DNA of 64,000 nt, taken from positions 51,843,038 through 51,907,037 of the forward strand of contig CM067443.1 of assembly GCA_034508935.3 (NCBI GenBank), written 5' to 3'. Positions within the stretch are counted from its first letter, which is position 1. Each line of letters begins with the position of its first letter. Made by a program: the position numbers and the translations under genes. The notes beneath the pieces were generated by a model. It saw only the letters and a program-made list of their open reading frames with translations. It searched no databases and was not told the DNA's origin. Positions 60,100 to 64,000 of the stretch are shown piece by piece. The DNA comes from Berghia stephanieae. Lineage: Eukaryota; Mollusca; Gastropoda; Nudibranchia; Aeolidiidae.

Positions 60100-61850
60100 C
60101 AGTATATTACACATCTGATTAAGTTTCATATAGAGTTCTTAAAAAGTTGGTGTTGCTTGTGACCTTTGGTGTCATCAAACACAGCACAATACTAAGACTC
60201 GACACGAAACTTTAAAGCTCATGTTTAATGTTTATAAAATGTTTGATTATTGGAAAAAAGCATAGATTTACTATCTGAACTCAAATCTTGGAGTAAATGT
60301 ATACCGTTTTGCTGATATTGAGGTTTATTGGTTTTTGGTGTCATTTGTCACAAGCAACACGGCATGCGTGAACACGTGGAAGTTTGTTCCGTTAAATGGT
60401 GATTCGCAATTTTGATTCACCCTTCTTACCAGACTTTGAAGTGCAGCACTTTCATTTGACTTTCCAGCGTGGCTCCAGGCAGAAAAGGTAAGTTGAACTT
60501 TGGTCTCATCGCTATTTTACATTGTCACAAGCAACACTTGATATTGGATATTACAAAGTGCCACCAAAAAATTATGTTTTCAGCTGTTATTCTATTTACA
60601 AAGATGATATGACATCTCACATAAGACACAATTAATTATTTCCTTGTAATTCTAATTTTTTATGTTTCAGGGTTGAATCAATCAAGAAAAAGAAAAAACT
60701 CAAACTTTTGACGAATCCATATAAAAGAAGGGTTGTCAAGAAATTTGATTTGATTTACTATTAACACACTAAATTACTACAAAGTAGCAGATTTGAGCAG
60801 TAGGGCGGATGTTACCGTATGGTTACATGAATTCATTACCATGGCTGATATTTATCTAGTGTTTGTGTGACTGCTGGTACTTTTTGTGACCATTGGTGTC
60901 ATTGGTTAAAATGTCACAGGTGACACTTAAGTTTGAAGTTTCTAATGTATTTCTGTTTTCATGTTCTTCAAAGCTTGAAATGTCATTGAATTACATTTTA
61001 ACAGACTGTATTACATGTGTTCAGTTGCTATTCTTGATTTATTGAGGCAAAATTGCGTTTTAGTGCCGATTTTGACCAAAGTAATAGCAACAATGGTATT
61101 ACTAATTTCTAAGTATATTTCCAATTTGAAAGAATTTAGTTTCTCAAAATATTATTGAATTTCATTTGAGAGTAGGTGATTGTGCTTTTTTGACTGAAAA
61201 TAATGATATATTATGGACGAAAGTGTGATTTGGTGTTGCTTGTGACATAAGTAATGGTGTCACCGGTCTTTTGTCACAAGTCACATTCAGATGCTCTAAT
61301 ATCCATGTATATTTCTATTTTTTAAGTCCTTGGTTTCTGAAATATTATTAAATTCCATATTTAACTGTGGTTATTACACTGGTTTGACTGAAATTAATGA
61401 AATATTGTCGAAATTGCAATTTGGTACTGCTTGTGACATAAGTAATGGTGTCATCGGTCTAATGTCACAAGTGACACAATGTCGCTAAATAAGATATGCT
61501 TTGGTCACATTATTTCCCAACATTTTATTCCAAAAGTTTCTGAACATTGCTGGTAATAAGCATATGCAATATTGTTGTTGGTGTTAATGTACAAACATTT
61601 TTATGAAATAATATATTTGCATTCTATGTTGCTTGTGACCAATGACACCAAAAAGCAACATTTTCTCCAATAGTTGGTAACATTATTGAACTATGATTGT
61701 TGTTGATTGTGTCTTTTTGTCTATAACTTACTAGACTCTAAGTAAAGTTTGATACTCAACAAAAATCATTTGGTTATTGAGTTTTTTTGTCTCATTTTGG
61801 TGTCATCGGTCACAGGTGACACCAGCAACCTATAGGTATTGTTGACGATA
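60100..61850. repeat. Diverged tandem array, ~185-bp units with a conserved TGTCAC box
   Basis: The block GTTGCTTGTGAC, then GGTGTCATCGGTC, then TGTCACAAGTGACAC recurs at about 60151, 60331, 60524, 60885, 61232, 61425, 61631 and 61797. Spacings are near 185 bp or twice that. Between boxes a weaker common text (TATATTTCTATTTT, TCTGAAATATTATTAAATT, TTTGACTGAAATTAATGA) is best seen for the units at 61065, 61232 and 61425. No open frame of note. Confidence 0.75.
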
Positions 61851-62109
61851 TTATGCTGCGTTAGACCTTAAAGTTATCTAAAGGGCCTTTGATTCATGAA
61901 GTACAGGGTTTTTGCTACACATATAGAAACATGAATGGACTATTATGTCACTTTTATTTTGAGAAAAAAAAATTGGCACCTTTTGATCTTGGCTCAGATA
62001 TGAAGGTAGATCGATTGATTTTGTCCGTAGGTAGATGGATGGATGTATGTATGAAGGAAAAGATGGATGAAATGATGAAAAGGTGAAAGATAAAGAGAAA
62101 TATAGATAT
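61851..62109. other. No recognised feature
   Basis: Spacer between the tandem array and the microsatellite block. Confidence 0.4.
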
Positions 62110-62160
62110 AGATTCATAGACAGATAGGTAGATAGATAGATAGATAGATAGAAAAGCGGA

Positions 62161-62249
<89 letters not shown>

Positions 62250-62433
62250 TAGTACAAGTACCATATACCTGTCCCAACAACGATCAGGCCCTGTGACTAA
62301 AACCACCCCACTCCCCCCCCCCCCCTCTCTCTCTCTCTCTCTGTCTCTCTCTGTGTGTTTCCTTATCTCTCTCCTTCTCTCTCTCCCTCTGTGTGAGTGT
62401 ATGTGTGTGTTGTGTGAGTGTATGTGTGTGTTT

Positions 62434-62499
<66 letters not shown>

Positions 62500-62632
62500 A
62501 TTTATAAATTCCGGGAATCTATAACATCTAAAGATGGATGAAAAGAAGAATAATGAGGAAGAAGCGGAGAGGGAGGTGAAGTGGGAGTTTAAGATACAGA
62601 GAAAATAATAATGAAAAAATATAGAGACATAA

Positions 62633-62689
<57 letters not shown>

Positions 62690-62700
62690 CAGATAGATAC
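62110..62700. repeat. Cluster of GATA, GA and CT microsatellites
   Basis: (GATA)n near 62125-62152, (GA)n 62165-62247, C run near 62316, (CT)n 62326-62390 and 62433-62496, (ATAG)n 62627-62692. The segments with TGTGTGAGTGTATGTGTG at 62390-62432 are internally repeated. Confidence 0.95.
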
Positions 62701-63144
62701 ATAGATAGATAAATACATACATAGATAGATATATAGAGATGTACAGACATGCAAATTGATAGATAAATACAACCAAAGATAACATATTGCAAACCATCGT
62801 CTCTTGAGACGGAAGGATGCCTACTACTACAAACTATAAACATGAGAATCGTGATCCAATGCCAATACATCCAGTGTCTCTTGCACGCAAGGGAAAAATA
62901 AGAATAATAATTATTAATTATATATATTGTATTACACTGCTTGATTTGAACAGAACTAATTAAGAATTTATACAGGGATAGAAAATTCCAACTTTGCTCT
63001 TTATAATTTTTACATGAAACCGTACACACTACACACTGTGTTTGACTTCGGAGAATTACAGGAAACCGTCAGTGAAACTGCAACTGAAAACCCAGGCAAT
63101 ATTAGCTAAACTTTGATTGGCTGATATTATTGTCTATAAACAAA
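62701..63144. other. No recognised feature
   Basis: AT-rich, upstream of the THAP gene. Nothing recognised. Confidence 0.4.
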
Positions 63145-63264
63145 AATATGCACAGATACACAATCGGCCCCTTTCGGCTGGTTCCGTACAACATCGGCCC
63201 GCCATTTTGTTTTGTCGTTAGCGTTGTAAACAATAGCGAACCGACGCTTTGGGCAAAGGGAATA
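63145..63264 (+). promoter_or_regulatory. Probable promoter/5' UTR of the THAP gene
   Basis: CpG density rises sharply (ATCGGCCC twice, AGCGAACCGACGC) against the AT-rich flank. GCCCGCCATTTTG at 63198-63210 is the reverse of a YY1-type site (CAAAATGGCGG), common near transcription starts of housekeeping genes. No TATA box. Transcription start not determined. Confidence 0.5.
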
Positions 63265-63416
63265 ATGGCAAGTTTGACGTCATATAAAACGACCCAAGGA
63301 GCCCGTTATTGTTGCAGCATTAATTGCTCCAACAACAGCATCAAATCAAATGATCCCCGTACTAACCAGACAGTGAGATTTCACTCGTTCCCTAATCCTA
63401 CAAGGGATAAAGAAAG
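63265..63416 (+). CDS. THAP-domain protein, first coding exon
   Basis: Starts MASLTSYKTTQGARYCCSIN, continues CSNNSIKSNDPRTNQTVRFH and SFPNPTRDKERK. This matches the start of a THAP zinc finger (C-x4-C ... VxFHxFPxxxxxRxxW), a C2CH DNA-binding module. The exon ends AAAG|GTAAGA, a good donor at 63417; the remaining Cys/His would be in the next exon, outside the window. The start was chosen at the ATG nearest the THAP Cys within the CpG-rich region; an in-frame ATG 45 codons upstream exists but precedes the likely promoter. Could be a host THAP gene or a P-element-derived one. Confidence 0.75.
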
Positions 63417-64000
63417 GTAAGATAAAGTTGTGTTGTTTTCTAACGATTCTATTCCCTCACTCTCTTACTTGTCAGTACCACCACACTACACTTACAATGA
63501 CAATTAACAATTACACAATTTTAAAAACAAACCATCAAATGTGAGGCCTTCCGAAAGCTTCTACGTCCCCAGTATTCTTTTTTTTTTGGGAGGCTTTCCG
63601 AAAGCTCCTACATCTGCCCTAACCAACAAAAGGACAGTATCTCTCAAAAAATCATAAAATCACTTTTTTTACTAAATCGAATCTCTGGGACATAGGAAAA
63701 CTTACAAAGTTGTCAGAATGATCATAACTCAAATATTTTTGAAATTAGAGGCAATTAAAAATTTGCTTGAAACAGTATCCTATTTCAACCCCATCGTTAA
63801 CCAACAAAAGGACAGTATCTCCGACGGCCGTAGTCCGCCCCGTAAATATTGACGGTGTCCGTGAGCATGCGGTGGCGTCAACGATGGCGTGACGAAGATG
63901 CCGCCGTATGGCGAGCAATACCATGCGAAACTGTTGGTGACGATTTGATTGGTTGACGCATAAGTCGCCAACGCCAATGACGTCATCCGTAACATGACAT
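63417..64000. other. THAP intron with short direct duplications
   Basis: CCTTCCGAAAGCTTCTACG near 63547 recurs as CTTTCCGAAAGCTCCTACA near 63593; AACCAACAAAAGGACAGTAT is present at 63621 and 63799. From 63820 the DNA becomes CpG-rich (ACGGCCGTAGTCCGCCCCG), possibly the end of a DNA element. No exon recognised. Confidence 0.5.

Noticed and set aside
60100-61850. CRISPR-like array (regular repeats with spacers)
   Set aside because: The repeats are diverged, spacing is about 185 bp and the setting is a eukaryotic genome; it is a tandem repeat.
61878-62772. Frames rich in RE, SL or IYLS
   Set aside because: GA, CT and ATAG microsatellites.
63780-63995. 71-codon minus frame at the right edge
   Set aside because: No recognisable domain; CpG-rich DNA that may be the edge of another element, but only one end is in view.

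Overview
The window looks like nuclear DNA of a marine invertebrate, most likely a lophotrochozoan and perhaps a mollusc. The reasons are: spliced genes with GT/AG introns; very many microsatellites and long C/G runs; several LINE clades side by side; tRNA-derived SINEs; and DNA transposons whose ends carry the motif AAGGGCAATAACTC, which I remember as common in molluscs. The species cannot be fixed from sequence alone. Nothing here is prokaryotic.

Two host genes can be supported. At the left end (0.4-6.7 kb, minus strand) are four exons of a ferroportin (SLC40A1-type iron exporter). Splice sites are good and three consecutive exons join in phase. The residues matching the metal ligands of human ferroportin (D39, H43, C326) are E, T and S, and one exon is a base short. 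At the right end (63.27 kb, plus strand) is the first coding exon of a THAP-domain protein, with a CpG-containing upstream region and a YY1-like site.

Almost everything between is mobile DNA. Three elements (12.4-17.0, 20.1-24.2 and 49.7-54.8 kb), all transcribed on the minus strand, carry genes of one family: an XPG/FEN1-like nuclease, with a Cys-rich N-terminal domain in one copy and a DHxNYARW-containing domain in another. They share subterminal AAGGGCAATAACTC boxes and related ends. I believe they belong to the Academ superfamily, but that name is from memory. Other DNA elements are a pair of 1.45-kb hAT-type elements in inverted orientation with perfect 8-bp target duplications (one inside the second nuclease gene), a 2.8-kb piggyBac-type element, a 2.9-kb element with a TAA duplication and an inverted partner 20 kb away, and four or more small hairpin elements.

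Retroelements include a nearly complete CR1/L2-like LINE (26.7-30.2 kb), an RTE-like LINE that is 5'-inverted by twin priming and flanked by an 11-bp target duplication (31.6-34.2 kb), five other LINE pieces, and one old LTR retrotransposon (42.7-55.6 kb) whose integrase part precedes its reverse transcriptase/RNase H part. Two of the DNA elements are inserted into that LTR element, which gives a relative order of insertion.

Tandem repeats of about 206 bp (9.6-10.3 kb) and about 185 bp (60.1-61.85 kb), and a cluster of five short palindromes (26.2-26.4 kb), are not explained by any recognised element. Several reading-frame breaks sit in short homopolymers, which suggests some are assembly errors.
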